The translations under genes and the position numbers were made by a program. DNA of 64,000 nucleotides from Cohnella lubricantis (GTDB lineage: Bacteria > Bacillota > Bacilli > Paenibacillales > Paenibacillaceae). The stretch covers positions 62,001 through 126,000 of the forward strand of contig NZ_JACJVN010000019.1 in NCBI RefSeq assembly GCF_014212015.1, in the 5' to 3' direction. Numbering within the stretch: position 1 is the first letter of the stretch; each line of letters begins with the position of its first letter. The notes below the pieces were generated by a model, which worked only from the letters and a program-made list of their open reading frames with translations, was not told where the DNA came from and did no database searches. Below are positions 1-8,754 of the stretch, in pieces.

Positions 1-123
1 ACCTATCCGTTCGGCGCAGTATGGGATTATTACTGCGAGCGCCAAGGCGTACCGGTTCGCGAGGGCTGGCTTGGCGAAGTGAAGGTGTACGAGCAAGAAG
101 TATTGCTGAAGCGCGGAGGTTAA
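1..123 (+). CDS. rhaA: L-rhamnose isomerase, C-terminal end (partial)
   Basis: The window opens inside a reading frame that ends with TAA at 121-123. The 40 visible residues (starting [12 protein letters not shown] and ending [10 protein letters not shown]) match the C-terminus of L-rhamnose isomerase, which converts L-rhamnose to L-rhamnulose in the cytosol. The next gene is rhamnulokinase, the following step of the pathway, only 6 nt downstream, so the two are very probably one operon. The active site lies outside the window. The call rests on the tail motif [10 protein letters not shown] plus context. Confidence 0.88.
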   Translation, partial: TYPFGAVWDYYCERQGVPVREGWLGEVKVYEQEVLLKRGG

Positions 124-129
124 TCGCCT

Positions 130-1608
130 ATGTCCAGCATTCTCGCGTATGACCTTGGCGCCGGCAGCGGAAGGGCCGTCGTTGGGCGGCTGAACGGCAA
201 TCGCATCGAGACGGAGGAGCTGCACCGCTTCGCCAACGATCCGGTGCAGGTGGGCGATCGACTGCATTGGGACATTCTGCGGCTCTATCACGAACTGAAG
301 CAGGGATTGCTCAAAGCGAAGCATCAAGGCATTGAAGTCGCCAGCATGGGAATTGACTCGTGGGCGGTCGACTTCGGGATGATCGGAGCGAACGGCGAGC
401 TCCTCGGCAATCCGTACCATTATCGCGACCGCCATACAGACGGCGCCATGGAACGGCTGCTGGCCGAGGTGTCGCCGGCGAGCATTTTCGACCGAACGGG
501 CATTCAGTTCCTGCCGTTTAATTCGATCTTCCAGCTCTATGCCCTTAAGAAGGCCAGATCTCCTCTCCTGCGGGAGGCGCAGCGCTTCCTGATGATTCCG
601 GACCTGCTCCGCTACTTCATGACCGGAGAGATGGCGAGCGAATTCACGAACGCGACGACGACGCAGCTGTACAATCCGATCGACAAGCAATGGGATTCCC
701 AGCTGCTGAAGTGGATCGGCGTCTCGGAATCGCTGTTCGGGCCGATTGTCCAGCCAGGCGTGCTGGCCGGTGAACTGAGGCCGTCACTGATGGAAGAGCT
801 TGGCGTTCCCGCGATTCCCGTCTATGCGGTCGCTGAGCACGATACCGGTTCGGCCGTGGCGGCAGTCCCGGCGCTTCATCGCAGCTTCGCGTATTTGAGC
901 TGCGGCACGTGGTCGCTCATGGGCACCGAGGTGGATCGTCCGGTCATCACCGAGCAAGCCCGCGAGCTGAACTTCACGAACGAAGGCGGCGTGAACGGCA
1001 CGTTCCGGCTGCTGAAGAACATTATGGGCCTGTGGGTTCTGAGCGAGACGAGGCGCGAGTGGGAGCGGGAAGGCCGGATATATTCGTTCCCGGAGCTGAT
1101 CGCGCTGGCTTCTCAAGCGCCCGCGTTCGCGACCTACATCGATCCGGACGATGATCTGTTCTTGCCGCCCGGCAATATGCCGGAGCGAATCCGGAGCTTC
1201 TGCGAACGCACCGGGCAGAAGGCGCCGTCGGAGCCTGGCGAACTCGTCCGCTGCATCCTAGAGAGCCTTGCTCTAAAATATCGTTACGTGCTAGAGTTGA
1301 CGGAGCAATTGTCCGGACAGAGATTTGACGGCCTGCATATGGTTGGCGGCGGCGTGCAGAATACGCTTCTGTGCCAATGGACGGCCAACGCGCTAGGGCG
1401 CCCCGTGTGGGCAGGACCAGCGGAAGCGAGCGCGATCGGCAACTTGGCGGTGCAATGGATTGCCCGGGGCGAGCTCGCCGACATCTGGGAAGCGCGGCGC
1501 GTCATTCAGGGCTCGTTCCCGATATCCGTCTATGAGCCGCAGGACGTCGAGCAATGGGAGAACGCCTATGGGGAATACCTGCGCAAGACGGGGTTGTCCA
1601 AGGCGTGA
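130..1608 (+). CDS. rhaB: rhamnulokinase
   Basis: FGGY-family sugar kinase of 492 residues, the usual length for RhaB. It phosphorylates L-rhamnulose at O-1 with ATP, making rhamnulose 1-phosphate for the aldolase. Visible motifs are the N-terminal phosphate-binding loop YDLGAGSGR (residues 7-15), the substrate-side GIDSWAVDFG (about 76-85), AEHDTGSAVAA and SCGTWSLMGTE in the middle, and the C-terminal GGGVQN ATP-binding segment. The ATG at 130 follows GGAGG at 115-119, so the ribosome site lies inside the end of rhaA. The order isomerase, kinase, then a DeoR regulator is consistent with a rhamnose catabolic operon. No aldolase or mutarotase is seen here. Confidence 0.95.
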   Translation: MSSILAYDLGAGSGRAVVGRLNGNRIETEELHRFANDPVQVGDRLHWDILRLYHELKQGLLKAKHQGIEVASMGIDSWAVDFGMIGANGELLGNPYHYRDRHTDGAMERLLAEVSPASIFDRTGIQFLPFNSIFQLYALKKARSPLLREAQRFLMIPDLLRYFMTGEMASEFTNATTTQLYNPIDKQWDSQLLKWIGVSESLFGPIVQPGVLAGELRPSLMEELGVPAIPVYAVAEHDTGSAVAAVPALHRSFAYLSCGTWSLMGTEVDRPVITEQARELNFTNEGGVNGTFRLLKNIMGLWVLSETRREWEREGRIYSFPELIALASQAPAFATYIDPDDDLFLPPGNMPERIRSFCERTGQKAPSEPGELVRCILESLALKYRYVLELTEQLSGQRFDGLHMVGGGVQNTLLCQWTANALGRPVWAGPAEASAIGNLAVQWIARGELADIWEARRVIQGSFPISVYEPQDVEQWENAYGEYLRKTGLSKA

Positions 1609-1748
1609 CGCGTATGCAGGTAACGATTGGGAGTGATATAGCGAAGAGATGCGCTATATCGAACGGCCATTGCGAGTTGGCTGCAAGCGCGCTTAAGCGC
1701 GATGGACGATATTGACAGTATAGGTGCCAGGAGAGAGGTTAGGAAGGT

Positions 1749-2513
1749 ATGCTGGTAGCGGAGCGGTATGAGAGAATCGTGCAATGGGTGAATGAGCGGG
1801 GGAGCATGCGCGTCTCCGAGTTGAGCGAATTGTGCCAGGTGACGGAGGAGACGATCCGCCGCGACCTGGACCGTCTGGAGATGGCTGGACGTCTGCGCCG
1901 GTCGCACGGCGGCGCCGTGAGTATTAAGGATCAGCCGCAGCAGCCGGAGATTCCGTATGCGGAGCGTGAGATTACGCATGCGGAGGAGAAGCGGCGAATC
2001 GCTGAGGAAGCAGTCAACCGGATCGTACCGAAGGATCGCATTCTCCTTGACGCCAGCTCTACTGCTTGGTATATGGCGGCATGCATGCCGGATATCCCGC
2101 TGACCGTGCTGACGAATTCGATTAAGGTTGCGGCGGAGCTCGCGTCCAAAGAGAAGATCGAGGTGATCTCGACCGGCGGCATTCTCGCGCAGCGCTCGCT
2201 ATCGTTCGTCGGGCCGCTGGCCGAACGTTCCCTCGATGCTTACCACGTCGACAAGGCGTTTCTGTCCTGCAAAGGCATACATCTCGAGCGGGGAGTCAGC
2301 GAGTCCAACGAACTGCAAGCCCGGATCAAGAATCGAATGGTCGGCATGGCCGATCAAGTCATTCTGCTGGCCGATTCGAGCAAGTTCGGCGTGCAGGCGT
2401 TCACGCACGTGGCGGAGCTGGGCGACATCGATGCGATTATTACCGACAAGCGGCTCGGAGCGGATATGCTTCGGCAACTGGCGGAACGTTCCATTGACGT
2501 GACAACCGTCTAA
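1749..2513 (+). CDS. DeoR-family transcriptional regulator, probably of rhamnose catabolism
   Basis: A 254-residue protein of normal DeoR/GlpR length. The N-terminal winged helix (about residues 5-58) holds VSELSELCQVTEETIRRDLDRLE, the family's DNA-recognition pattern. The C-terminal DeoRC domain (about 75-230) resembles sugar-phosphate isomerases and carries the conserved stretch SCKGIHLERGVSESNELQARIK and a final TDKRL. Such proteins are usually repressors released by a phosphorylated sugar. It lies 140 nt after rhaB on the same strand, so control of the rha genes (inducer perhaps rhamnulose 1-phosphate) is an inference from position. The ATG at 1749 follows purine-rich AGGAAGG. Confidence 0.88.
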   Translation: MLVAERYERIVQWVNERGSMRVSELSELCQVTEETIRRDLDRLEMAGRLRRSHGGAVSIKDQPQQPEIPYAEREITHAEEKRRIAEEAVNRIVPKDRILLDASSTAWYMAACMPDIPLTVLTNSIKVAAELASKEKIEVISTGGILAQRSLSFVGPLAERSLDAYHVDKAFLSCKGIHLERGVSESNELQARIKNRMVGMADQVILLADSSKFGVQAFTHVAELGDIDAIITDKRLGADMLRQLAERSIDVTTV

Positions 2514-2659
2514 GCGGAAGGCCGGCGAATGACCTGCTTGAATGAATGAGGCTTTATTGAATTGATGAATCCTAGAGATTTGTGACTGGATTCACATACA
2601 TTTTCGAAGATGTGCGCTACGATGATTCTGTCCATTGATATGACTTGAATGGAGGAATC

Positions 2660-3193
2660 ATGGTGAGAACACATGTGATGGAAGCGATCGTGCCCCATAG
2701 CTCTGACGAGGCCATGCAGTTATTAGACCGATTGATGCAGGCGATCGATCGGCTCAAGGCGGAGCACTCCCGTCTAAGCATAGCTTTGAAGAGACTATAT
2801 TCCGACACGTGCGCTGTACGCGGAGAAGAGAATAGTTATGCGATTAATCAATTGATGATTCGGCTTCGTTCAACCGTTCGGCAATTTAAGTCACAGCTGG
2901 CATCGCATTCGCGTTGGGAAGAGTCGGAGCTGATCCCGCTCGCGGTCTGGTACTTCGGCAACGATATGGACGTGTTCACGTTAATGGAGCAAGAGCATGT
3001 GCTGGCGGAGCACTATATTGACGCCTTCCTCATGCAGGTGGACCAGCCGCCGGAACGCCCGATCGATCATGTGGAAGCGCAGCGGCTCGCCTCCTATCTG
3101 CTGCAAGCGTACGCGATTCTCACAAATCACTTCAAAGAGGAAGAAGATATGCTAGACGCGTTCGCAGACCAATCGAACGGGTATGGGTTCTGA
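2660..3193 (+). CDS. hemerythrin-like (HHE-type) protein
   Basis: About 177 residues, predicted all-helical. Histidine/glutamate pairs recur on successive helices: EHSRLSIALKRL, SHSRWEESELIPL, EQEHVLAEHYIDAF and NHFKEEEDMLDAF. This is the spacing of hemerythrin HHE di-iron four-helix bundles, which bind oxygen or nitric oxide or act in iron and redox sensing. An in-frame TTG at 2645 would lie upstream of the GGAGG at 2651-2655, so ATG 2660 or GTG 2663 (7 nt from the site) is the better start. It is a single gene between the DeoR gene and lutA, with a palindromic repeat right after its stop. The exact function is not visible. Confidence 0.75.
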   Translation: MVRTHVMEAIVPHSSDEAMQLLDRLMQAIDRLKAEHSRLSIALKRLYSDTCAVRGEENSYAINQLMIRLRSTVRQFKSQLASHSRWEESELIPLAVWYFGNDMDVFTLMEQEHVLAEHYIDAFLMQVDQPPERPIDHVEAQRLASYLLQAYAILTNHFKEEEDMLDAFADQSNGYGF

Positions 3194-3202
3194 CGGAAAG
3201 TA

Positions 3203-3279
3203 TGCCACTATCCCTATCGTTCAGAATAAGCCTGCCGAATGGCCTGGAGATGGCATTCTGACGGAAGGGGATAGTGGCA
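3203..3279. repeat. intergenic inverted repeat, AGGGGATAGTGGCA family, copy 1
   Basis: Two arms face each other. The left arm (3203-3226) begins TGCCACTATCCC and ends CAGAA. The right arm (3256-3279) begins TTCTGACGG and ends GGGGATAGTGGCA. The reverse complement of the right arm matches the left with few mismatches, over a 29-nt centre. The same half-unit recurs near 21.5, 40.15 and 42.76 kb. It sits directly after the hemerythrin-like gene and could serve as a terminator-like or REP-like element. Confidence 0.7.
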
Positions 3280-3326
3280 CAACCTCGCAAGAAACACTAT
3301 TAACCTGGTAGGGGGCTGCTCGGCGA

Positions 3327-4055
3327 ATGAAAGTCTCCTTGTTCATTACTTGCTTAAGCGATGCGATCTACCCGAGGGTCGGAGAGGCGATGGTCCGCCT
3401 GCTCGCCCGGCACGGCATTCGGCTGGAATTCCCGGAGATTCAGACTTGCTGCGGGCAGCCGGCATTTAACAGCGGCTATTGGGATGCAGCCCGGGAGTCG
3501 GCGGCGACGATCCTGCGAGCATTCGACGACAGCGACTTCGTCATCTCGCCGTCCGGCTCGTGCACCGGCATGATCCATCATTATCCGAAGCTGTTCGAGC
3601 ACGACTCCGTTCTGCTGGAGAAGGCTCGCAAGCTGCAGGCGAAGTCGTACGAATTCACGCAATTTCTCGTGAACGTGCTCGGGGTCGCCGATATCGGCGC
3701 CACCTTCCCGCACAAGGTAACTTACCATCCGTCCTGCCACGGCAGCCGTCTTCTCGGCGTGAAGGACGAACCGATGACGCTGCTGGACAACGTGAAGGAA
3801 CTGGAGCTCGTGCCGCTGCCGTTCGCGGAGGATTGCTGCGGGTTCGGCGGTACGTTCGCGGTCAAGATGGCGGACATCTCCGCCGCGATGGTCTCGGAGA
3901 AGGCCGACCATGTGAAGGAGACGGAGGCGGAGGTGCTCGTTGGGCTGGATATGGCCTGCCTGATGAACATCGGAGGCAACCTGCGGTACCGCAATGAACC
4001 GGTGCGTGTCATGCATCTGGCCGAATTGCTGGCGGAAGGGGCTGGGCTGCTATGA
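3327..4055 (+). CDS. lutA: L-lactate utilisation protein LutA (CCG-domain iron-sulfur protein)
   Basis: A 242-residue protein with two cysteine-rich CCG domains: QTCCGQPAFNSGYW near residues 38-51 and EDCCGFGGTFAV near 169-180. These are the diagnostic motifs of LutA/GlpC-type subunits that bind a non-cubane iron-sulfur cluster. With LutB and LutC it forms the membrane-independent complex that oxidises L-lactate to pyruvate in Bacilli. Its stop overlaps the lutB start (ATGA at 4052-4055), which implies translational coupling. A GGGGG tract precedes the ATG at 3327. No LutR-type GntR regulator is adjacent. Confidence 0.93.
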   Translation: MKVSLFITCLSDAIYPRVGEAMVRLLARHGIRLEFPEIQTCCGQPAFNSGYWDAARESAATILRAFDDSDFVISPSGSCTGMIHHYPKLFEHDSVLLEKARKLQAKSYEFTQFLVNVLGVADIGATFPHKVTYHPSCHGSRLLGVKDEPMTLLDNVKELELVPLPFAEDCCGFGGTFAVKMADISAAMVSEKADHVKETEAEVLVGLDMACLMNIGGNLRYRNEPVRVMHLAELLAEGAGLL

Positions 4056-5578
4056 GTGCGAAGGCTGAGGCAAGAACAGTTAAAGCAAGGGCGGAGCTGG
4101 CACTCAACGACGACTTCCTGCGCAAGGCGGTGAAGTTCACGACCGAGCGGCTTCGCAGCGGCAAGAAGAACGCGTCGAGCGAGCAGGGCAACTGGGAAGA
4201 TTGGCGCGAGAGAGGGCGGCAGATTCGGCTTCATACGATCGCGAACCTCGACTACTATTTGAATCTGTTCGCGAACAACGCGAGGGCGAATGGCGTACAG
4301 GTGCATTTCGCGGATACAGGCGCGGAGGCGGTCCAGATCGCAATGGAGATCGCGGAGCGCAAACGGGCGAAGACGGTCGTGAAGTCGAAGTCGATGGTAT
4401 CCGAGGAGCTTCATATGAACAGCGCCTTGGAACGCATGGGCATCGAGACGATCGAGACCGACCTTGGCGAATATATTATTCAGCTTGCGGGCGAGACGCC
4501 GTCTCACATCATTATCCCGGCGATCCATAAGAACCGTTACCAGATCGCCGACGTGCTGTCCAAGGTCGCGGGCGAACAGCTCGAAGCCGATACGACGGTG
4601 CTGGCTGGCTTCGTGCGCAAGAAGCTGCGCGAGAACTTCCTCGAGGCGGACATCGGCATGACCGGCTGCAACTTCGCGATCGCCGAGACGGGATCGATGG
4701 TGCTTTTCGAAAATGAGGGCAATGCCCGCATGGTGACGACGCTCCCCAAGACGCAGATTACGCTCATGGGCATGGAGCGGATCATCCCATCGTTCGAGGA
4801 TCTGGAAGTGATGGCGACGCTGCTGCCGCGCTCGGCGACCGGCCAGCGGATCACGATGTACATGTCGGCGATTACCGGGCCGCGCCGGGAGGCGGACGCG
4901 GACGGTCCCGAAGAGATGCACATCATCATCATCGACAACGGCCGTTCGCTTCAGCTTGGCGATCCCGAGTTCCAGGAGCTGCTCAACTGCATCCGCTGCG
5001 GCGCGTGTCTGAATGCCTGCCCGGTGTACCGCCATATCGGCGGGCACGCCTACGGAGGCACGTACAGCGGGCCGATCGGCGCCGTGCTGACGCCGGCCCT
5101 GAACAAGAACGTCGCGGAGTGGGACGATATCGCGAACGCGTCCAGCCTGTGCGGAGCATGCTACGAGGCATGCCCGGTGAAGATCCCGCTGCACGAGATG
5201 CTGGTCTACCTGCGCCGCCGCAAGGTGGAGCAGGGACATGGCAACAAGGCGGAGAATGCGGGTATGAAGGGCTTCGGAACGGTGATGAGAAGCGCGAAGC
5301 GATACTCGGCTGCGGTACGCATGGGCCAGCTCGGCCAGAAGCTTGTCGTGCGGGGCGGAGAGATTCGCTCGAAGCTGGGGCCGCTGAAGGGGTGGAATAG
5401 CGTGCGCGTCTTGCCGAGCTTGCCGAAGCAGTCGTTCCGGCAGCGGTTCAAGACGCTGGACGAGGAGATCCGAGCCGGCCTCCAGGAGATGAGCCCGGAT
5501 GTTCGATCGCGCATGGAAGAAGCGCTGAAGCGGCAGCGAGACGAGAAGCCGGAGCAAGGAGGTCATGGGCATGGCTGA
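4052..5578 (+). CDS. lutB: L-lactate utilisation iron-sulfur protein LutB
   Basis: A 508-residue protein. The N-terminal two thirds is the LUD (DUF162) fold, with MVSEELHMNSALERMG and NFAIAETGSMVLFENEGNARM. The C-terminal third carries two [4Fe-4S] motifs, CIRCGACLNACPVYRHIGG (about 311-329) and CGACYEACPVKIPL (about 365-378), followed by a basic tail. It passes electrons from lactate oxidation between the LutA and LutC subunits. Its first ATG overlaps the lutA stop, and lutC starts inside its last codons, so the three genes are one coupled operon. A long open frame on the opposite strand here is a codon-bias shadow. Confidence 0.95.
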   Translation: MSAKAEARTVKARAELALNDDFLRKAVKFTTERLRSGKKNASSEQGNWEDWRERGRQIRLHTIANLDYYLNLFANNARANGVQVHFADTGAEAVQIAMEIAERKRAKTVVKSKSMVSEELHMNSALERMGIETIETDLGEYIIQLAGETPSHIIIPAIHKNRYQIADVLSKVAGEQLEADTTVLAGFVRKKLRENFLEADIGMTGCNFAIAETGSMVLFENEGNARMVTTLPKTQITLMGMERIIPSFEDLEVMATLLPRSATGQRITMYMSAITGPRREADADGPEEMHIIIIDNGRSLQLGDPEFQELLNCIRCGACLNACPVYRHIGGHAYGGTYSGPIGAVLTPALNKNVAEWDDIANASSLCGACYEACPVKIPLHEMLVYLRRRKVEQGHGNKAENAGMKGFGTVMRSAKRYSAAVRMGQLGQKLVVRGGEIRSKLGPLKGWNSVRVLPSLPKQSFRQRFKTLDEEIRAGLQEMSPDVRSRMEEALKRQRDEKPEQGGHGHG

Positions 5579-6392
5579 TGCGGAGCGGGAACGGCTTAGG
5601 CAAACGGATGACATTCAGCATACGGAAGCGGCTCAAATCGAATCGGCGCAAACCGAATCGGCGGGAAAGGAAGCAGCGCACCGGCAATGGCTGAAGCGCC
5701 TAGAGGAGCAGTCTCGCGCGAAGCAGGAAGCGTTCATGGCCGGCATCGCGGGCCGGCTGAAGCGGCCGCGCGTGATGGAAGCGCCAGTCCATCCATTCCG
5801 CGGAGCGCCGGACTTCTGGCGCGGCTTCGAGCTGTTCCCGGAGGAGCGGGTCGCGCGCTTCTCCGAGCATTGGCGCAGCGTTGGCGGGCATGTCGCCCGG
5901 CTGCCGGATCTTGGCGCCGTCCGCAGCTTCATCGCGGAGAAGGCCGCTGAGATGGGCGCGAAGATCGTCCTTCGGCAGAACGAGCCGGAGCTGGCAGCGC
6001 TAGGACTCGAAGAGGCGCTGCCGGATGCCGAGGTGTCCGTCTGGAATGAAGACGGCGGCACCGACTGGAAGGCGCGCGCGGCGGAGGCCGACTTCGGTGT
6101 CGTCATGGCGGACCATGCGGCTGCCCACACAGGGACCGTGGCTGTGCTCTCCTCGAAGGACAAAGGCCGCTCGGTGTCGCTGCTGCCGACGGCGCTCTTC
6201 ATCATTCTGCCGGCGGAGCGCATCCGGACGCGGCTTGGCGAGGTGCTGACGGAGCTCGATCAGGCAGGACGCGAGCGCTTGCCGGCAGGCGTTCACTTCA
6301 TCTCGGGACCGAGCCGATCGTCCGACATCGAGAACGATCTGACGATCGGCGTGCACGGGCCAGGAATCGTCTATGCCCTAATCGTCGGCTAA
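5571..6392 (+). CDS. lutC: L-lactate utilisation protein LutC
   Basis: A 273-residue LUD-domain protein, the third subunit of the lactate oxidation complex. The signature end GPSRSSDIENDLTIGVHGPG (about 247-266) and the inner DFGVVMADHAAAHTGTV are typical. The AAGGAGGT at 5556-5563 points to ATG 5571 rather than the in-frame ATG at 5565; the start overlaps lutB by 8 nt. The first 40 or so residues are a charged, Gln/Glu/Ser-rich extension, longer than in many LutC proteins. A strong intrinsic terminator follows at 6457-6484 and ends the operon. Confidence 0.93.
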   Translation: MADAERERLRQTDDIQHTEAAQIESAQTESAGKEAAHRQWLKRLEEQSRAKQEAFMAGIAGRLKRPRVMEAPVHPFRGAPDFWRGFELFPEERVARFSEHWRSVGGHVARLPDLGAVRSFIAEKAAEMGAKIVLRQNEPELAALGLEEALPDAEVSVWNEDGGTDWKARAAEADFGVVMADHAAAHTGTVAVLSSKDKGRSVSLLPTALFIILPAERIRTRLGEVLTELDQAGRERLPAGVHFISGPSRSSDIENDLTIGVHGPGIVYALIVG

Positions 6393-6456
6393 GCTTGCGG
6401 CCAACGATGTCAGCCATCTTGACGTCTGAGGCGCTTTGCGCGATGGGACGAACACC

Positions 6457-6484
6457 AACCGTCAACTTTGTTGACGGTTTTTTT
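6457..6484 (+). terminator. intrinsic terminator of lutABC
   Basis: AACCGTCAAC, a TTT loop and GTTGACGGTT form a perfect 10-bp stem, followed directly by a T tract (6478-6484). It lies 64 nt after the lutC stop. Confidence 0.92.
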
Positions 6485-6566
6485 ACGTACATTTTCAACC
6501 GAATACTGGCGTCCCTGCCGGAAAACAAATAAAATGGCGTAAACAGCAGGATTGAGGTGAGCCGCA

Positions 6567-7883
6567 ATGAACGTTCGCAAGCTTCGGTTATTCGATACCG
6601 AGAATATCCACTCCGGCGAAGACCGCGACGAATACGAGAAGGATTACGCCCGCTTGATCCAGTCCCCGGCCTTCCGCCGGCTGCAGGGCAAATCGCAGGT
6701 GTTCGGCGCGGGCTCCGGCGATTATTACCGCACGCGTCTCACGCACTCGCTCGAGGTGTCGCAGATCGCGCGGGAAGTGGCCCGCCGATTGAACAAGAGC
6801 TATCCGATGCTGGCAAGGAAGGAGCATCCGGGTCTCGTGATCGACCCCGAGGTGGTTGAAGTGGCGTCGCTCGCGCACGACCTGGGCCATCCCCCGTTCG
6901 GCCACAAAGGGGAAGAGGTGCTCAACGATGTGCTGACGCACGGGTATGGGATGAAGTACGAGGGCAACGCCCAGAATTTCCGCATTCTCATGTTCCTCGA
7001 GAAGAGAGCGGGCAGCGACAGCGGCCTCGACCTGACGGCGGCCGTGCTGCTCGCTATCAATAAATATCCTTACTGCATCGACGAACCGGGCCGGCTCAAA
7101 GGCGTGTTCTCCCGCGAGTGGGAGGGAATCAGCTACCTGCGCGGCCGTTGGGGCATGCCGGAGGGGCTCGCGACGCTCGAAGCGCAGCTGATGGACCTAT
7201 GCGACGACATCGCTTATTCCACGCATGATCTCGAGGACGGCATCCGCGCGGGCAAGATTCAGATGAACCGCGGTTTTCTCGAAGATGATCGGGTGGTCGC
7301 TCATCTCATTCAGGAGATCTTGGACGATCCGGGCCATAACAGCATGAACTGGAGCCAGGTAGACATGACGGAGATGGTGCGCCAGGTGCTGAGCCAGGTG
7401 GCCCGCCAGTGGGAGGAGATTCTCGCTGAATTCGGCCGCGATCCGTCCCGGACGAGGCGGGAGATGAAAGCGCGATGGGTACGCTACTTCGCTAACCAAG
7501 TGGGGATTATTGACGATCCGGCGACCGGGTGGCACAAGGTGACGTTCGTCCGCGAAGGCGCGGAGGATCTGGAGCTGCTGCGGACGATGGAAATTCTGAA
7601 GAAGCTGGCATGGGTGACGCTGATCAAGGACTTCCGGGTTCAACGGCTGCACAAGCGAAGCGAAGTCATGCTTCGCAGGCTGTGGGACAGCTTCAAGGAT
7701 TACGAGACAGGCCGGCTCATTCTGCCGCCGGACTGGCTGGAGAGCTATGAGCAGCAGAAGGGCAGCTGGCCTTGGCAGCGGCTGGCGGCGGACTATATCT
7801 CCGGCATGACGGACGCTTACGCGGAGAAGGTATACGCGGAGTTCTTCGCGAGCAGGTCAGGTTCAATCTACGAGAGAGATTGA
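6567..7883 (+). CDS. HD-domain dGTPase-like phosphohydrolase
   Basis: A 438-residue protein of the deoxyguanosinetriphosphate triphosphohydrolase-like family, whose members cleave dNTPs to the nucleoside and tripolyphosphate. The start FRRLQGKSQVFG followed by TRLTHSLEVSQIAREVA (about 48-68) supplies the first metal His. SLAHDLGHPPFGHKGEEVL (about 101-119) holds the HD pair. DLCDDIAYSTHDLEDGI (about 210-226) carries the distal Asp. GAGGTGA upstream of ATG 6567 is a fitting ribosome site. It appears to be a single gene between lutC and the copper module. The exact nucleotide preference cannot be read from sequence. Confidence 0.88.
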   Translation: MNVRKLRLFDTENIHSGEDRDEYEKDYARLIQSPAFRRLQGKSQVFGAGSGDYYRTRLTHSLEVSQIAREVARRLNKSYPMLARKEHPGLVIDPEVVEVASLAHDLGHPPFGHKGEEVLNDVLTHGYGMKYEGNAQNFRILMFLEKRAGSDSGLDLTAAVLLAINKYPYCIDEPGRLKGVFSREWEGISYLRGRWGMPEGLATLEAQLMDLCDDIAYSTHDLEDGIRAGKIQMNRGFLEDDRVVAHLIQEILDDPGHNSMNWSQVDMTEMVRQVLSQVARQWEEILAEFGRDPSRTRREMKARWVRYFANQVGIIDDPATGWHKVTFVREGAEDLELLRTMEILKKLAWVTLIKDFRVQRLHKRSEVMLRRLWDSFKDYETGRLILPPDWLESYEQQKGSWPWQRLAADYISGMTDAYAEKVYAEFFASRSGSIYERD

Positions 7884-7979
7884 GGCCCGATGCGCCTGCG
7901 GCGAGGAGCCGGATGGGACTGAAGCCGGATGGGGCCGGCTGGATCGGATGGACCAGATAGAAGTCGAGGAAATCGCCGC

Positions 7980-8009
7980 TTGACATACCCCATGGGGGTA
8001 TATTACGAT
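7980..8009 (+). promoter_or_regulatory. csoR promoter with embedded CsoR operator
   Basis: A consensus -35 TTGACA (7980-7985) and a -10-like TACGAT (8004-8009) are 18 bp apart. The palindrome TACCCCATGGGGGTA (7986-8000), which has the GC-rich core of CsoR operators, fills the spacer exactly. Bound repressor would block polymerase, so csoR and copZ should be autoregulated and induced by copper. A near-identical palindrome precedes copA at 8714-8728. Confidence 0.85.
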
Positions 8010-8030
8010 AAGGCTGTGAGGTGACTAAGC

Positions 8031-8369
8031 ATGGAGCATAAAGGCGCGGCCGAAGCGGGCCTCCACGACAGCTGTTCTGCAGGCGGCATGGAGCGGAAGA
8101 GCCATCATTCGGACCAAGTCAAGGCGAACCTGCTCTCGCGGCTTAACCGGATCGAAGGGCAAATCCGCGGGATTAAAGGCTTGATCGAGAAGGATACTTA
8201 TTGCGACGACATCCTGAATCAGATCGCGGCTGCTCAATCGGCTCTGAACAGCGTCGGCAGGCTGCTGCTGGAAGGGCATATGAAGAGCTGCATCGTGGAG
8301 CGGATTCAAGCGGGCGAGCATGAAGTGATAGACGAGCTGCTGGTCACCGTCCACAAATTGATGAGATAA
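8031..8369 (+). CDS. csoR: copper-sensing transcriptional repressor CsoR
   Basis: A 112-residue all-helical regulator of the CsoR/RcnR family. The Cu(I) ligand set Cys-His-Cys is intact: C58 in the YCDDIL helix, then H83 and C87 in GHMKSC. The RLNRIEGQIRGI stretch (37-48) is the family's DNA-contact helix. Apo-CsoR tetramers repress; Cu(I) binding releases DNA. The first 27 residues form a non-conserved His/Cys-containing leader. It heads a copper module with copZ 19 nt downstream. Operator palindromes lie in its own promoter and before copA. Confidence 0.95.
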   Translation: MEHKGAAEAGLHDSCSAGGMERKSHHSDQVKANLLSRLNRIEGQIRGIKGLIEKDTYCDDILNQIAAAQSALNSVGRLLLEGHMKSCIVERIQAGEHEVIDELLVTVHKLMR

Positions 8370-8388
8370 ACCATAGGAGGGTATAACT

Positions 8389-8595
8389 ATGCAGAATATA
8401 ACGTTAAAAGTGGAAGGCATGTCGTGCAATCATTGCGTGAACGCAGTCGAAGGCGCGGTCGGCAAGCTGGGCGCATCGGCGAAGGTGAACCTGGCGGGCA
8501 AGTCCGTCGCGGTCGAATATGACGAGACGAAGGTTAGCGCCGCTGCCATCAAGGAAGCGATCGAGGATCAAGGCTACGATGTCGTAGGGGAATGA
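8389..8595 (+). CDS. copZ: copper chaperone CopZ
   Basis: A 68-residue HMA-domain protein with the metal-binding loop GMSCNHC (Cys13 and Cys16) and the ferredoxin-like pattern ending AIEDQGYDVV. It carries Cu(I) in the cytosol to CopA and can exchange copper with CsoR. It lies 19 nt after csoR with an AGGAGGG ribosome site. A hairpin at 8674-8701 follows, so copA probably depends on its own promoter. Confidence 0.95.
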   Translation: MQNITLKVEGMSCNHCVNAVEGAVGKLGASAKVNLAGKSVAVEYDETKVSAAAIKEAIEDQGYDVVGE

Positions 8596-8673
8596 GTAAG
8601 GCTTTGCGCTTGACGCGGCAAGGCAAATGGCCGGTGCGTTGCGCTGAACGCAGCAAGGCATAGGCTAACGGAA

Positions 8674-8701
8674 GGAGCCGTCTTGGGCGGCTCCCTCTTT
8701 T
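8674..8701 (+). terminator. terminator-like hairpin between copZ and copA
   Basis: GGAGCCG and CGGCTCC form a 7-bp stem around a 7-nt loop, followed by the pyrimidine run CTCTTTT. The T tract is short, so termination may be partial and allow some read-through into copA. Confidence 0.6.
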
Positions 8702-8713
8702 CACCCGAATCGA

Positions 8714-8728
8714 TACCCTATGGGGGTA
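8714..8728. promoter_or_regulatory. CsoR operator upstream of copA
   Basis: TACCCTATGGGGGTA differs by one base from the palindrome in the csoR promoter (7986-8000). It lies 26 nt before the copA ATG, where bound CsoR would block transcription. No convincing -35 hexamer is seen around it. Confidence 0.82.
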
Positions 8729-8754
8729 TTTAACCGACGAAGAAGGGGATATAG

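Noticed and set aside
3722-5614. A long 630-codon open frame on the minus strand inside lutA-lutC
   Set aside because: It runs antisense to three well-supported genes and has no recognisable domain; high GC leaves such antisense frames open.
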